Assembly (NCBI GenBank): GCA_936450465.1 | Contig: OW388300.1 | Coordinates: forward strand, 42,564,358 to 42,628,357 | Reading direction: 5' to 3' | DNA length: 64,000 bases | Origin: Gibbula magus | Taxonomy: Eukaryota; Mollusca; Gastropoda; Trochida; Trochidae | Part shown: in pieces, positions 11,249 through 26,200 of the stretch | Layout of the letters: every line of letters begins with the position of its first letter | Position numbering within the stretch: the stretch's first letter is position 1 | The notes under the pieces: generated by a model | Told to the model about the DNA's origin: nothing | The model's database searches: none | What the model saw: only the letters and a program-made list of their open reading frames with translations | Made by a program: the position numbers and the translations under genes

Positions 11249-14200
11249 GTGAGTATAATATGACTTGGACTTTGAGATTTTAAAAATTCAACATTGTTGT
11301 TCCTAGAGGAGGTCCTGGGGACATTTGCCCACCTTATTGGCTTGGTGTTCCTTAAAATATGGAGAAGAAGGATACTTTTACCATTGCAAAGGGTCCCACT
11401 TGTTCAGAAATGGCCAAAATGACCCCCTCAGGAGATCACCCCGGAACAACACTGATTCAATGTTATTTCAACATACATGTCTTGTAAGATACCTTGATTT
11501 GGTTTTTAAAATATGGCAATTGTCAGAAAGTCTCAGAAAGTTACATTGTACATGTATAAGTGAAGTCTAAGGGGCATTCAGTGTGTTGTTGGAGTTACAT
11601 ATGTGAAACGTTATAAATGATGTTATTTTATCGAGAAGTGCTAACCGAAAATCACTTTTTCAATGCCAATCGTTCTTCCTGATGAAGGAGTAAGCATATA
11701 TAGTCTAAAACGTTGTGTATGTTCACAAAAGAAAAGTTGTTGGAGAAAAAGTTATATGGAGACGTACCAGCAGGGGTTTCATTAATTTATAAGATAACAG
11801 GGTATAAGATTTTTACAGGCAGGGAAAGCAGACTGTGCAGCAGTGTGTTAAATTTTAAATATAATTAATTTGACTTTTCATAGCCGGGTAATTACATTAA
11901 TTCGCACAGGTAGGGAAGTTTCCCCTGTACCCGGCTATTAATGAAACCCCTGTACCAGTCAAACCTACTCTTACAATGTTGTAATGAGTAATGTACATAA
12001 AACTTGTTAATAATGTCAAAACCCAATCATTTGTAAAAACATAATTGCACACTTGTATATATTTTCCTTGCTGAAATGTTATGTATCACTTGCTTGATAA
12101 TGCACGGAAACATTGCATCTATTCAGGGGTCGAAAATAGTGAAAATCTGCACTTGCAAGTGATAAATAAATTCTACTCGTCCTTCTGCAATTGTACTGGT
12201 CCTACAAAATCAAACAATTACGAACAATGAATGCAAATTGAACTTATATTTATTCTAAAATATGTGTTAGTCATAATAAAATTGAAATACTTTGAAACTT
12301 ACTTTGTTCTCAATCTAAATCTTATATCTCTGCCATATCTAGCCCTTGACACAAGGTTTTGTGAAAATACAGTGTATACATACCAAAGGCAGTGGCACTG
12401 TTCACCAGTTTTTACAGTATACTATTGATAAGAATGATTCATTGCTGTATGATATCCGATCAATATGTCACATTAAACTAACTTAAACTCAGAAGTTCAA
12501 CAGATAGTCCATAATCATCTTCGTAGGCCTATATTTTGAAATAAATATTCTGTCACACGACAGTTTGTTGAATTATGCCTGAATTTTCACATTTTCTTGT
12601 TTTATTCCATGTGCAGATTTGGTGAATACCTTCTTCTAATTGTATAAAACTGTAAATTGTAATAATACACGATAAAGGAAATGAGCAAAATTGACAAAAA
12701 ATTACGATCATCTTCAAGTCACAGTGACTCAAATCAAAACCAAGAGAAACTTGTCTATTGTTGTCAAAATGAATTTTGGATATTTTCTCCTGTCGTAATA
12801 TTGAATAATATGATTTTTAGTGTTTCCAAAAATACACAATTAAAACGCTATGAAGAGATCAAGGATTTAGATATCAAAATCATTGGAAGAGATGAAAGAT
12901 CGTGTATGAGTGACCTACATTCATGTTACGGCGATGGCTGAAAAGCAAGATATTCAAAACATAACACAATATAACAACTGTCATAATAACCAAAATTGAT
13001 AATTTAGTTGAAATACCAAAACAAATCCTTGTCAAATATTTTGTATTTATGACAATCTTTATGAAAACTCAAACGTATTCTTCGGTAGTCAACTGTAAAG
13101 TAAACAGCTGAGCAGGGAATTCCCTGATGACCTGTCAATTGCTGATTGGTCAAGTTCTCGGGGTTGCCCGTTCTGATTGGCTGATGGATAAATAAGAGCG
13201 TACGATTATCAGATAAAAATAAACAGCCAACACTCGCAATATCTAGACATTTATAAAGACTTGTGAGGTTTCTAAAACAGTTTTCAGTGAATCTGAAAGA
13301 AGTAGTATACTGTATACATATGACCATTGATAATCTCAAACATTCATGTCAGAAAAAGCACTCGTCCTACAGGACGAGCAATATTACATTTTCCACTTGC
13401 CCGAGTCAAATGTCACTCGTCAATACGAGCGGACGAGTGTTATTTTCGACCCCTGCTATTGCAATAAAGAAGTTGACAATCCATAAAACTTGTTTTCCAT
13501 CCATCAGCTTCTAAAATACCTATCAAAGAAATAAAGTCATTATCAGGAAAAGCTAATTTTCTAATCTAAATCATGGGGTAATGATTCTTTGTTTTTGGAA
13601 AAGTTTATTGAATAATTTTGTAATATTCCTAAATATGTCACTTACAAGAAATTGATTTTGCAGACATGAAGAGACTGAGATAAAACGCTGCTATGGGGGA
13701 GAGGAAAATGAGGAGAAAACAGATCCCCAGAAAGATGAAACAATCAAACCACAAACAAGTCGTGATTCGGAAGACACAAAACCCTGCCAGATGCTTTTGA
13801 AGATTAACAAGGGTAACCGAAAGAAGGATGAGAAAATGTGGGAAGAAGAGGATGACAAGTGTAAGAAATATTCTAAAAATGAGCAAAAACGCAATCAAGA
13901 ATTAAAAAAAGATGCTCCAGAGGTGGACAACAGATTCATCGAAAGTTTCAGAACAGAAAATTTGGGTAACGCTTCATTTGACAAAAGATCTCAAAATCAA
14001 AAATCTGATGTTCAAGAAGAGCAAATGAGAGTTGGTAAAGCCTCATTGCAAAAGGATGAGATACCAGAAAGGTCTGTTACAGAAGGCCTCCAAAATATTT
14101 TAGATGAATCTTCAGCTCCTTCAACTTGCAACATGCAAAGCGAACTTAACTTAGGGTTGCATGTTGAGGCTGAAATTGGGTATGGAATTTCAGAACTCAA

Positions 14201-17200
14201 TTTCTTGGACCCATGCTCGCCTGTTAACCAGACTTGGAACATTGGAGGGCAGGGAAAGAATTTGGAGAAACATCTCTCGAACATCTTCATCAGCTTGAAG
14301 CAACAGATGGATGCCCAAGAAGGGATTGATGAGAAAACCGTCAGCAACACCCTGAAAAACTTGATGGACAAACTTCAAGTTAAACTGAGCAAGGACCAGT
14401 TTTTAAAAGTCATGAATGCCATTGGAGCGGATCAATGGAGTCGGGGACTTCTTGAATGCTTCAATCTCCTTTCAACGGGTAGTGACTTGGATTGGTGCAA
14501 GGTTGATGAGAAGGATGGAGCTCTGAATCAACAGAAGAAAATGGATCCCACAACAATTGAAACATCTAATCAAGTGACTGATGCAGAATGTCATTCTGAA
14601 GATGGTGAACCGGAAGCTGAAGAAAATGGAAAAGAAGTAACCATCTTGGAAGAAAAGGAAAATGGCACCAGTGCACCTGCAAATGAAGAGTTTGAAGGTG
14701 ATTCTGGACATGGCATCAAGTGTTTGGATGAGGCTCAAGATGGAGACGAGACAGATGATGAAATTGATAAGTCTCTGGAAGAAAACATGGAGAAAACTCT
14801 GATAGCTGTTGGAGAGTGTTCTCATGATTCACGAGTTTGCAATCCTGCCGCTAGAACTGAGCTTGAGGAAGACTCAGACCAAGGTTTGGTTGATGAACAT
14901 CAAGTAGAAGAAGAACCTGGACAGGGAACTCTTGTTGCCGATGCTGGATCTCATGCTTCAGGATGCAGCATCTCTGGTCTGTCTGATGAAAGAAGAGAAG
15001 AGCTTTATGCTGATGAATCTGATGAAGGATTGTTTGATCAGCCTGGAGATGAAAAACCTGAACCAAAGGTTGCTAGGTCTGTTGCAGAAGACATGAAGCA
15101 AAACTCTGTTCAGGGGAACCATGAAGAAATCTTAGGGAACACCATGTCCTTGGAGTGTCTGACAAAGCAATTTGTCAAAAGAGGTGAAATGTTTCACAGA
15201 CAGAGACAGAAATGCTTAGATGACAGAAAAGCAACAGTTAAAACCCTAAAGCAAGGACAAGTTTGGAAGAGAATGAAAGGAAAGATAAAACTGGCATCAG
15301 AAAGAACATCTTCAAATTTCATCAGTTTCATCAGGAATTCATCAGTGTTTGAAAAGGGTATGTGACATATTGTATTATTTATCTTTTGTACATGTTGAAT
15401 ATTTTAATGATATTGGTAATTACATTATGAAAAACGTTTGTGATGAAAATTTTATATATATTTGATAAAGAATAGATTCATTATCTTTTATCTAAAATTG
15501 TTTTGAGAAGTTTGAAGAAATTTTAACCTGTGTTACATTTCTTTTCCAGATCCTGGTTATGAGGTGGAAGTTTTAACAAGCAAGGTGGCTATTGGAGCGT
15601 TCTCCTTTAGAACAAAGTCATGTATGTCGTCTGCTGGGAACAAGGGAGGTAACTCTTCCATGGGTGGGAAGGGAGGCAACTCCCCTACAGGAGGAAGGGG
15701 AGACAACTCAAGAAGAAATTCAAGGGACAATGTAAGTTCTTCGTTCAGGAGGATTCGGGGGTACATTGTTTTTCACCTGTCTGTCTGTCTGTCCATCTGT
15801 GTGTTTGTCCACAAAAACTTTAACCTTGGCCATATCTTTGGATTGCTCAGAGCTAGGACTTTGATACTTGGCATGTGCATACCTTGTGATGAGACCTTCA
15901 GATGAGGTCATCATATTTGACCTTGTGACCTTGACCTTGCCGCAGTGGACAATATTCAGAAAACTTTAACCTTGGCAATAACTTTGGATTGCTCAGAGCT
16001 AGGGCTTTCATACTTGGCATGTGCATACCTTGTGATGAGACCTTCAGATGAGGTCATCATATTTGACCTTGTGACCTTGACCTTGCCGCAGTGGACATCT
16101 TCAGAAAATTTTAACCTTGGCCACAACTTTGGTATATCCGGGGGCATGTATTAAAGCAGCTTATTACAAGGATAAATCAATTCTCTTTAGTGATGCTCTG
16201 AAAGCTCCAAACTGTCAAATGAAAACTCTTGGTTTCATTATACATCTATGTAAAAAATCTTATAACATGTGGAGATCTGGATGTACATTAAATTGTGGTA
16301 GAAAGGAAAACCTAAAAGTTAATAAAAATGACATTCATTTCTTCTTGTAACTTTGCATAAAATCTACAAATCAGAAATATTGAAGGTTTAATACTCGTAG
16401 CAAATCTCATTAAAGGAACCGGCATCAGATTTAGAGTATGAATAAGTTTCTTTGGATATCGATGTGAAATTTAGAAAAATGTAAGATGAATTAATTTTTT
16501 CAGGATGACAGTGGATCCCAAGAAGGAAATTCAAATAGTGATGAGGGAAATGGAGGGGTGAGTTCATCAACATGTGGATCATCTTTTCTTTACCCGTAAT
16601 TAGTTGATGAGAAGTTATCAAAGAGCTAATGTTAATCCTTATCCTTGAATTCATGAGGAATTGTTGCGTATTGCAAAGGATGGTTGAATGTTCCATACTC
16701 TTCATTATACCCTTGTTGGTGGGGGATATAACAGCCATTCCGTCCGTCTATTCTTCCATTCAGTGCTTTTCTCAAATTCTGTTAGGTTAACATAAACCAA
16801 ATTTGTACAGTTGTTAACCATGATCTTTACAAGAGTTCTGGCCCACTTGTAGGTTTCTAGGATTTCAATTTTCATTGTTTCTTTGGATAAATGGTAAAAA
16901 TCTAACTGGATAACCATGTCAATATATATACATGCAAATGTTATGCCAAACTGGTTGGATTACAATTGACAAATATCTTCCACAAGTTCTATGGATAGTC
17001 AACTTCTTTATTGCATAGATGAGAAGTTTCGATGTGAGACTAGCACCGTTATAACGAAAGTGATCAAAGACTAAATATTAACACAGAAACAAAGAAAATT
17101 TTAAGTTAATACTTGTATGCAACATACAGACGCATGGTTAACCAATTTCATCTGCTTCAGGATGGCGGAGAGTCTCTCCCAGTGAAGAATTTACCGACGG

Positions 17201-20200
17201 CTGCACTAGTGAACTGCAACATCCCGGGACAGGACTTCAAGTCCGTGAGGAAGAAACACAGCAACATCACTGATGATGAGCTCATCTATCTCCTCGGATC
17301 CTTGGTGAGAATACTCTACATTTACTGATTCTTCCCTTCAGACAGACCCTATATCACACAGTGTAGAAGGGGAGGGTTATCAACGAACGAGGCCTGATAA
17401 GTACAATCCATTGGCCTTTTGGATCAAAACCTCTATGGTTCATCAATTTTCTGCAGCAGAGAACTGTTCGGAAAAAAGATTTTTGAGTAAAACTTCATTG
17501 TAATTATGTGCAGAACCACACGCAGTTTGTAGAGTTTAGTAAAGTTGTTATTAGGTTTCTTAATATGTAGTCACAAGGGTAACACTGGCTTCCCTTCTGC
17601 ACCGTGACTTGTCTGGCAAACGGTTTGAGGTTCAAGGGTATAAAGCCTGCAAACTGAGGGTACCAGGATTGAGCACAGAGGTGTAAAGAAAACTTCAGAG
17701 TCCAATATGTTTGCAGACAATAAATGTTGTCACAGACTCTAGTGTGTAAAAAAAACATACCAGGAGACACAACACAAAATCAAGATGATTAAATCATTAC
17801 TTGATTATTATTTCCCCCAAATCTAACTTCATTTCACCTTTCTTTACTCAGAGTCTAGACACTGGTCCTGACATACAAGAAAGCCCAGGGTTACTGGGAG
17901 AAGTGGACCACTGCTTGAGGATCTTGCTGCACTCCCTGCCCAACCACACCGACCCTGACTGTTCCATATGCAGCCTCATCCATTCTCTCATCAGCCATTT
18001 TGCCAACTGCACCAGGCTGTACCGGCAGTGTCAAGTTTGCTGGCAAACCCTTCAGCTAGCTCTTCATCATGTGCACTCTTGTATCCAGGAGGGAAGCAGA
18101 AGTAAGGAGTCCCAAAATGACGTCTGCTACCAGCTTATTAAGGCAGCAGACAGGCGAGCAGACGTCGTGAAGGACAAGCGGGAACGGCTCTGGACGAAGA
18201 TGAAGAAGTGTGTGGTGAAGGTCTTCCAGCCTGTCGGTCTGCATGGAAGCGGTTCACTCGGCATGTACAGTCTGCTGGAGAATGAGGAGGCCAACTATCC
18301 AGGTAAAATTTTTAACTCATTTTTTTTTTTGATATTCAAATTATTGCAGTAAAGAACCCACAATGTATAGAACCTGTTTTGCTTGTTCCTGTTTTAAGAC
18401 TACATAATTTGCAAAAACAGAAGATGTATCAATTCAAAGAACATATTTTTGCTTGGTCATTTTTCAGTTTATATGTTAAGCTGTAATCTAGTTTCCTTGT
18501 ATTGATTGAAAACGTTTTTTTAGGCTTATTTATTTTTAAAAAGAGATCAAAAGAATATCTTAGAAAATGCAATGAATGTGTCTCAAATTAATTTTTTGTC
18601 AACGAATATCTTAGACGGTTGATATCCATGTATTAATTTAATCTATCAGATGTAGACATTCAAGTTGATTTATTCAAGGTTTGACGACCTCAAGCATGGC
18701 TTCATCTGACCAGAGTGGACTCTCCGCAATGGGATCAGGAACAGCACAGTTGGCCAGGAGCGCTGCAGCGTCATCAACCAATGGACAGTTCCAGAGGACC
18801 GGCTCGGGCAGATTCCAACCGTCTCTGAGAAGCATACCAGAGAGCCCGCGGAGAAACGGATCTCTCCCCCAAGTTCTCCGACGACCGAGAAAGATCTCCA
18901 GGCAGGTCTCTAACGAAAGCAATAGATCTGCGCTCGGATCCAAATCAGATGACACATCTCTACCAGAGAGCCAGAAGGCTGATGTGGCCGAAGCTTCACT
19001 TGGTGAATTCCACGAAGTTTTCCTGTCTCTGCCCATTACAACTGCTGAACCATCCAGTAACAGGTCCTCATCGCTCGGACAGCTCGATGACATCTCCGTC
19101 ACGACCTCACTGTCCTCGACCTCAGGTCAGAACGAGGAAGGCCAGACAGCTGAGGACATCATATACCAAAGGTATAAGCCGATGATGGAGGGGAACGGGA
19201 ACATATTTCCTGAAAGTCGATCAGCTCGGGGATATAACCAAGATCCGTATGAGACTCAGAAGACCTATGGCATGGTTGGGGTCGTGAGTTTGCCGATTCG
19301 ACCAAACATCCAGCGAGAACGAGAGCAGCTTCTCTCACTGGAATTAAGACCAACGGGGGAACCTGGGATAGGAGAGGTTGTTTATGGCACACGTCGGCAA
19401 ATCATGAAAGTGGCGCAATATTGGGCTCGTATCCGTGGCAACATGGACAATGAGAGCTACAAACACCAGGTACGAGAGGAAGGAGTCATCCTGGATTCTG
19501 CAAAGGTGAGTAAGCTTCAACATTTACACATCTTTAAAAATTCTTGTTTCCCTTTTGTTATCAGAAAATTTTCTAAATTACTGACCCATGGTTCTTTGGT
19601 ATATCCTAAAACTTAGGTCCTACTTGATCTAATGAATGTAAATCATATGGACTTTAGATATTTTCAACAGCTTTTACTTGTTGAGCATCTATTAATTTTT
19701 ATCATCATTGATCTAGAGCTGTAAGGGTTAGTGCTCATATCAAACCCTGTGATATACTGACACAGATTTTCAACATTCCAGCGAAGCTTGCGTATTCTGC
19801 GGACACGTTATCAGAAGAAGAACCAGTGGCTGCGTCTGGTACATCTAGGTAATGGCGTCGCTGGAAAGTGCCACCTTGCAAGGGATGTAACGTCAGGATT
19901 CAAGTTTTGTGTCAAAAGAGTAAGGCTGTTTCATTTAATTCATTGTAAAAATGTGCATAATTATAGCGTCCTAATGAACAGTAAATCATTTTTGACCAGT
20001 GTTTGAAATAATAATCTGCCCAAAATTTTTTTAAATGTTTAGTATCTTTTTAAAGTGATAACATATTCTATCTACTGACGTAGAATATGAATGAATATAT
20101 ATATATATACAGAATCTTGGCAGCTCCACTCATGAAAGGGTTGTTAGAACATTGGTTAAAACTGTCAGCTTCTGATCATGTTGAGGGTTCGAATCCCGCC

Positions 20201-23200
20201 ATGGCCACAGCAATGTTGTCTTCTAGAGAACAGTTTTATACGCAGTAAGTGGGTGCAATGCTTCACTGAATTTCAGCGCAGTACCACCCATAGTTCACCA
20301 TTTCCAGTCCATGCTTTCAGATTTCACTGTAATGCATATCAATCATGATGTTGCAGGCTTTCTCCCTGCAATAATACTAACAGCCATGATATAAGTGAAA
20401 TTCTCTTGAAAGCGGCGTTTAACCTCAACTCACCTCATGAAAATGTGAACTGTCTTCCCCACTGGGCAGTTTCTTAATACTCAGATAGTTCTGTGAATAG
20501 AAAGAACTTGCATGATTGTAATACTATTTTAGCACTGAGAGAACTCCAGATATCTAGCCCTTGATAAGATTAGATAATTGTTGAAGCACACAACAAGAGG
20601 TATCAACACATTCTATTTTCTGCAGGTGCACATCGCGAAGTACGAGGAGAACGAGCTGATGACCTGGAGTGACCTTGACCATGCCAACATCGTCAAGCTG
20701 TACGGCGCCATCAGACACGGCAACAAGATCTACATCTTCTGTGAATTCATAGCCGGTAAGCCAGGAATTGATGATAATTTTTTCCTGATCATATCGTTTG
20801 TTCAAGTTCAACATTAATTACGATATTAGTTTTGATTTGTGCACATCTCTGAAATGAATAAATATGTAATCTTGCTGTGCTTATGCCTCATGCACTAATT
20901 GTTAATTCTTTTTCAGAAGGGATCCTCCTTGGGGTACATAAAGCATAAAAATCCTATTGTTTGAGTTATGACAGTTAGAATTTTATATTTTTAATAAAAT
21001 AACCGTAAAAAATAATAAATTACTAAAAAATAAACATTTGGACCATCCTAAGTGGGCCCCAACCCTGGCGGTTGCTAGGCACGCCAAGGGCAGGTAACTC
21101 TCAACTCACCACTTATAAATCTGCAGGTTGGTTCGAATCGTTTGGATCTTGATGTTATTTTCAAGGTCAGGTAAACAGTTTTGTAAACGATTTTGTTTCA
21201 ATCAATACTATGTAGTATCATGCTTGACCAGGCCATATTAACTTAAACATTTCAAAAAAATTTGAAGAGATCCATTTTCACAGTTTCATTATTCTAGACA
21301 TTTCTTTTTTTAAGTAATTAATGTTGACTGTCTTGTTATCTCCCCTATCAGGAGGAAGCCTGACGTCCCTGATCAACGAACAGCGGAGTCTGAACCGCCG
21401 CCTCAGTCACTGGATGTGTGTCCGCTACTTCAAACAGCTCCTCCAGGTCCTCACCTACCTCAAGTCCAAGAACATCCTCCACGAGGACCTCAAAGGTATG
21501 TTGACCTTTTTAATTAAGAACTACTCAACTATTCCGGTGTGCTACCTTACTCCTATAATTTAGTATTGACACTTGCTCAGGTGTTGTTGAATACAGGAGA
21601 GAACTCCTTTAGTTTAGTGTGGACACTTGATCAGGTGTTGTTGAATTACATGAAAGAACTCCTATAATTTAGTGTGGACACTTGTTCAGGTGTTGTTGAA
21701 TAACATGAAATAACTCCCTTAATTTAGTATCGACACTTGTTCAGGTGTTGTTGAATTACAGGAAAGAACTCCTTCTATTTAGTATCGACACTTGTTCAGG
21801 TGTTGTTGAATTACATGAAAAAACTCCTTTAATTTAGTATCGACACTTGTTCAGGTGTTGTTGAATTACAGGAAAGAACTCCTTTTATTTAGTATCAATG
21901 CAAGTATATTACAGAAATAAATTTCTTTACTTTAGTAACAACCCATTCCTGTGCTGTTAAGGCCCTTTACTTTAGTAACAACCCATTCCTGTGTTGTCAA
22001 ATTACAGGAGTAAACTCCTTTAATTTAGTATCAACTGACTCCTCTATTACAGAAATCATAACTCCTTCAAATGAGTACCGACTCTTTAAGAGAGGGTATA
22101 CCCTGCCATTGTTCTGAAACTAATAGTAAAATTTGCCTGGAATATGACGGAAAACCTTTGGCTATTCCCTTTAGCTGTAGCTGTCTGAATATTCAATGTT
22201 TCTACTTCCTATATTTGTTGCCATGGCTTAATCCTGACCAATTACAGTCTAGTATTCAAAATACTGATCAAATATATAATGTCAGATGTTTTTAAATTGT
22301 TTCATTTATAATGTCAATTTAATTAATGAAGAGTTCCCTAATTTTGCTATTTATCCTATGAGTAAATCTAAGCACAGAGATCAGAGATAACCAAATGTCA
22401 TGCTGTGTTTACAAACATCCAAGAAAGATTCATATTGCTGAACGAGATGCTGATCAATAGTTATAGGAAAATTTTATCCTCTGCCAAAAACATTAATTAT
22501 TGACCAGGATATCGTTCCACTAACTGATCTTGTATATAACATAGGCTTAGGAATGATCATAGGGCTAAAATTGGTTATTGGAACAACACTCAAGTACCTC
22601 AGCAAATTCTATCCTCAGCCGACAACATCCTGATCCGACAGAGTTCCACGCTGATCGCAGTTGCGGACTTTGGCCTGGCTCGGAGCATGAACGTGGACAG
22701 CGAGATGAAGGGGATGAGTCCAATAGGAAGCCAGACCCAGTGGAGTCCGGAGAAAGCCACCAGCATGGGTCACGGCTTTGCCGCCGATGTGTGGGCTGCG
22801 GTCTGTATCCTCGTCCACATGCTGAGCGGTCATCCACCCTGGACTCAGCGCTACCCTGGTCTACAGATGCTCCACTTTGTGGTAAATCGTTCTTAGTTCC
22901 TTCCTAGTTGTCCCCCGCCGCAACGCGGAACGGGGGACTATGTATACAGCGGCGTCCGTACATATGTACGTACGTACGTCTTGTTAACGAGATATCTCAG
23001 GAAGCATTTTATCCAAAGTCTTCAAATTTGGGGTCATCCTACATTGTGGAAAGACGCAGACACCAGTTGATTTTGGTGACCTTGACCTTATTTTCAAGGT
23101 CACCACGACACTTTGACCAATTTTCAAACTCTTGTTAACGCGATATCTCATGAAGCTTTGTATTAAGAGTTTTCAAATTTTGTGTCGACCTACATTGGGG

Positions 23201-26200
23201 AAAGACGCAGACACCAGTCGATTTTGGTGACAGTGACCTTATTTTCAAGGTCACCGCGACACTTTGTCAACTGTTCGAACTCTTGTTAACGCGATATATG
23301 ATGACTGGATGTACCCAAAGTGGTGCCACGCTACATTGGGGGATGACGCAGACACCAATCGATTTTGGTGACCTTGACCATATTTTCATGGTCACCACAA
23401 CACTTTCACCACTTTCACCACTCTTCAAACTCTTGTTAACGTGATATATCATGACTGCATGGAGAAATCCAAAGTCTTGGATACATACATCAGTCCATTT
23501 TGGTGACCTTGACCATATTTTCAAGGTCACCACGACACATTGACCACTTTATTGTCTCTTGTTAATGTTTAATTTCATGACCGGTTAGATATGAGGTATT
23601 TATATTTGCTGACAGCCTATATTGGCGTTTTACGCAGACACCAGTCGATTTTGATGACCTTTACCTTATTTTCAAGGTCACCACAATTCTTTGACCACTT
23701 TTCGAACTCTTGTTAACGCATTATCTCATGAACCAAAGTACCCAAAGTTGTCAAAGTTGGCGCAGTCTACATTGAGGGATGACTCAGACAACAGTCGATT
23801 TTGGTGGCATTGACCTTATTTTCAAGGTGACTAGGACATTTGACCAAATGATATGTGTCTTACTAAACTCGATATTAACGGCGGGGGACTTTGCCATGTT
23901 AGTGGCAAACACTTGTTGTTAGTTGCTTGGGAAAGAATTTTGTGTTAAAATCCAGTGGCTGGCAATGTTATCTCAAGTGGGTCTGTTCTACATGTAGTAG
24001 AGTAGCGTTGTAACGTTACTCATTTGGGTTTTCATGGTTTGCTTCTTCCTGTCAACGTTTGCAGGTTTTAGTGCAATGCATAACCAAATTGGTGTTGCTT
24101 TTCTCTCTACATTAAAACTTTACATTAAGCCTTTACATTAAGCCTTGTAATCACCTAACCTTATTTTTTTTTAAAGCAACTTTGCAATGGTAAATTTTCC
24201 AGTTGAAGTTGTCACCAGTTGTCATTATTGTCAATCATTGTCAACCAAGGGAGAATTCCTTGTATGTAGAAAATGTACTTTCGAATCAAGATTTTTATAA
24301 CACATGCTCATAATATTTAGAAAATAAATCACTTAGTTGAAAATGAGATCTAAAAATGTTTTTGTTTTTGCTAAACAGATTTTCACGCAGTCACCTCCAC
24401 TTGCCGACATCCCAGCCAACATCCAGGAAGTGATGCGCGACCTCATCACCCAGGGTTTCACGGTCGACCCAACACTGCGACCTTCAGCAGCCCAACTGCT
24501 CGACCATCAGGCCTTCAAGATCCTCGGTACACTTGATTACAATTACATTTTGTAGATTTCTCATCTGATCTGATCAGACTTTTGCTATTGAATACTCAAA
24601 CAGCAGGCTTTCAAGATACTTGGTACATGATTACAACTATCATTATCTTTAAAGTCTAATCAGATAATATACTTGCCATCGTATCAAGGATTTGCTTAAA
24701 TAGTTTTTAAAGACATTTTCCAACTTAAAAGGCCATTGTTTCTTCTCTTTATTGATACTATCATGAGATAATATTTGGCGTCCGAACTTCTCTATGCAAG
24801 ACAAAATTCTTGGCAGTCTCCATCAGTGGCTGATTTAAGCCTTGCCCCATTTCCGTACGGCTTCTGTGTTGGGAAATCAGAGCCCATTATGCATTTCAAG
24901 TGCAGCGCTCCACTATCTTAGCACGGATAAGTGAGGGAAATACTGCAAGGCTTAAATCAGCCAGTGACAAGATTAACTCCATGCTGAAAGTCAGAACATT
25001 TTTGCCTATTTACCATTTTGTGTACGTTTCTCTTCAGACCAAGGCCCGCCAGACACATACTATTCGACACTGGTAAACAGTGGACAGGTCATCCCAAACA
25101 ACCTTATAGACAACTCGGTCAAGGGTCCTCAGGAACTGGACTCCATCCTCAACAGTCTGGACACGAGGAGACCAGCATCTGGAGATACTCCTCAAGAACG
25201 TCCATCAGAAGCTTCTGAATCTGTTGTCTACACCAGACAGTTTGCAACAGAGGGTTCCATGAGAATTGATGATGGGAGAGATAAGGAAATTTCTTACAGA
25301 AAGGATTCTGACCGAGAAGTTGGAGATGGAAATAATTCTGCCTCAGGATTTGCAAACCAAGATTCTAAAATAGATGTAGTGAGTCCAGGCACATCCGAGG
25401 AAGATTCAAGAAGCAGTATAACTTCAAAACAATTTGGTTCAGGACCCAGGCAAGAGGGTTCAGGGTCATTTGGTAATGTCGTGAGTCCAGGCACATCTGA
25501 AGAAGACCCTAGAACCAGCATCAACTCAAGACTATTTGGCTCGGGTCAGAACAGTACTTCATCACTGAGGAGGTCTGATGGTTCCACGAGACCTGGAGAT
25601 CAGGACTCTAGTAGCAGCATGAACTCAAGGCTATTTGGCTCAGGTCAGAACAGTAGTTCATCACTAAGGAGGTCTGATGGTTCCACGAGACCCGGAGATC
25701 AGTCGTCTGCCAGTTCAACCAATAAGAGTCCTGGAACAGATACAAGAGAAGGAGAACAACCGTTCCGCCTGGAACACAATCGAGTGATCTCTGATGAAGG
25801 ATCTTCTAGTGCAGGACCTATAGTCCTGAGTTCTGGTTCTCTTCCGCTCCCACCTGATGGATCGGGCGCAGTCGGGGACAGAAGTTCCGACTTTGAAGGC
25901 AACCAACCAAACTGGTCCAATTTGCAAGTATCCATGCGTGAAAGCGCTGAGGGACAGGACAGTTCCTTCGACGATCCTGATGATCACATCAGTAGGTATC
26001 TCCAAGACGACCTGTCCGTTCCGCAGCGTGTCAAGACAGCCTATCCACGACTGACAGAGTACTGTCCTCCTCCAAAGGAGATGAAAACGCAATATTCTGA
26101 CAATGTTCCAAAATGGTCAATCCTTTTGGAGAACCTCTCCTTTAGTGGAATAATCCTTGACCCCACAGAGAGCTATCAAGAGAATTCGAATCCTGAAGAG

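Noticed and set aside
14012..15066. Minus-strand open frames opposite the acidic NIK exon
   Set aside because: They are antisense shadows of a Glu/Lys-rich exon, with no splice context or similarity.
18674..19102. 142-codon minus-strand frame
   Set aside because: It lies opposite the NIK linker exon, whose + frame has correct splice sites.
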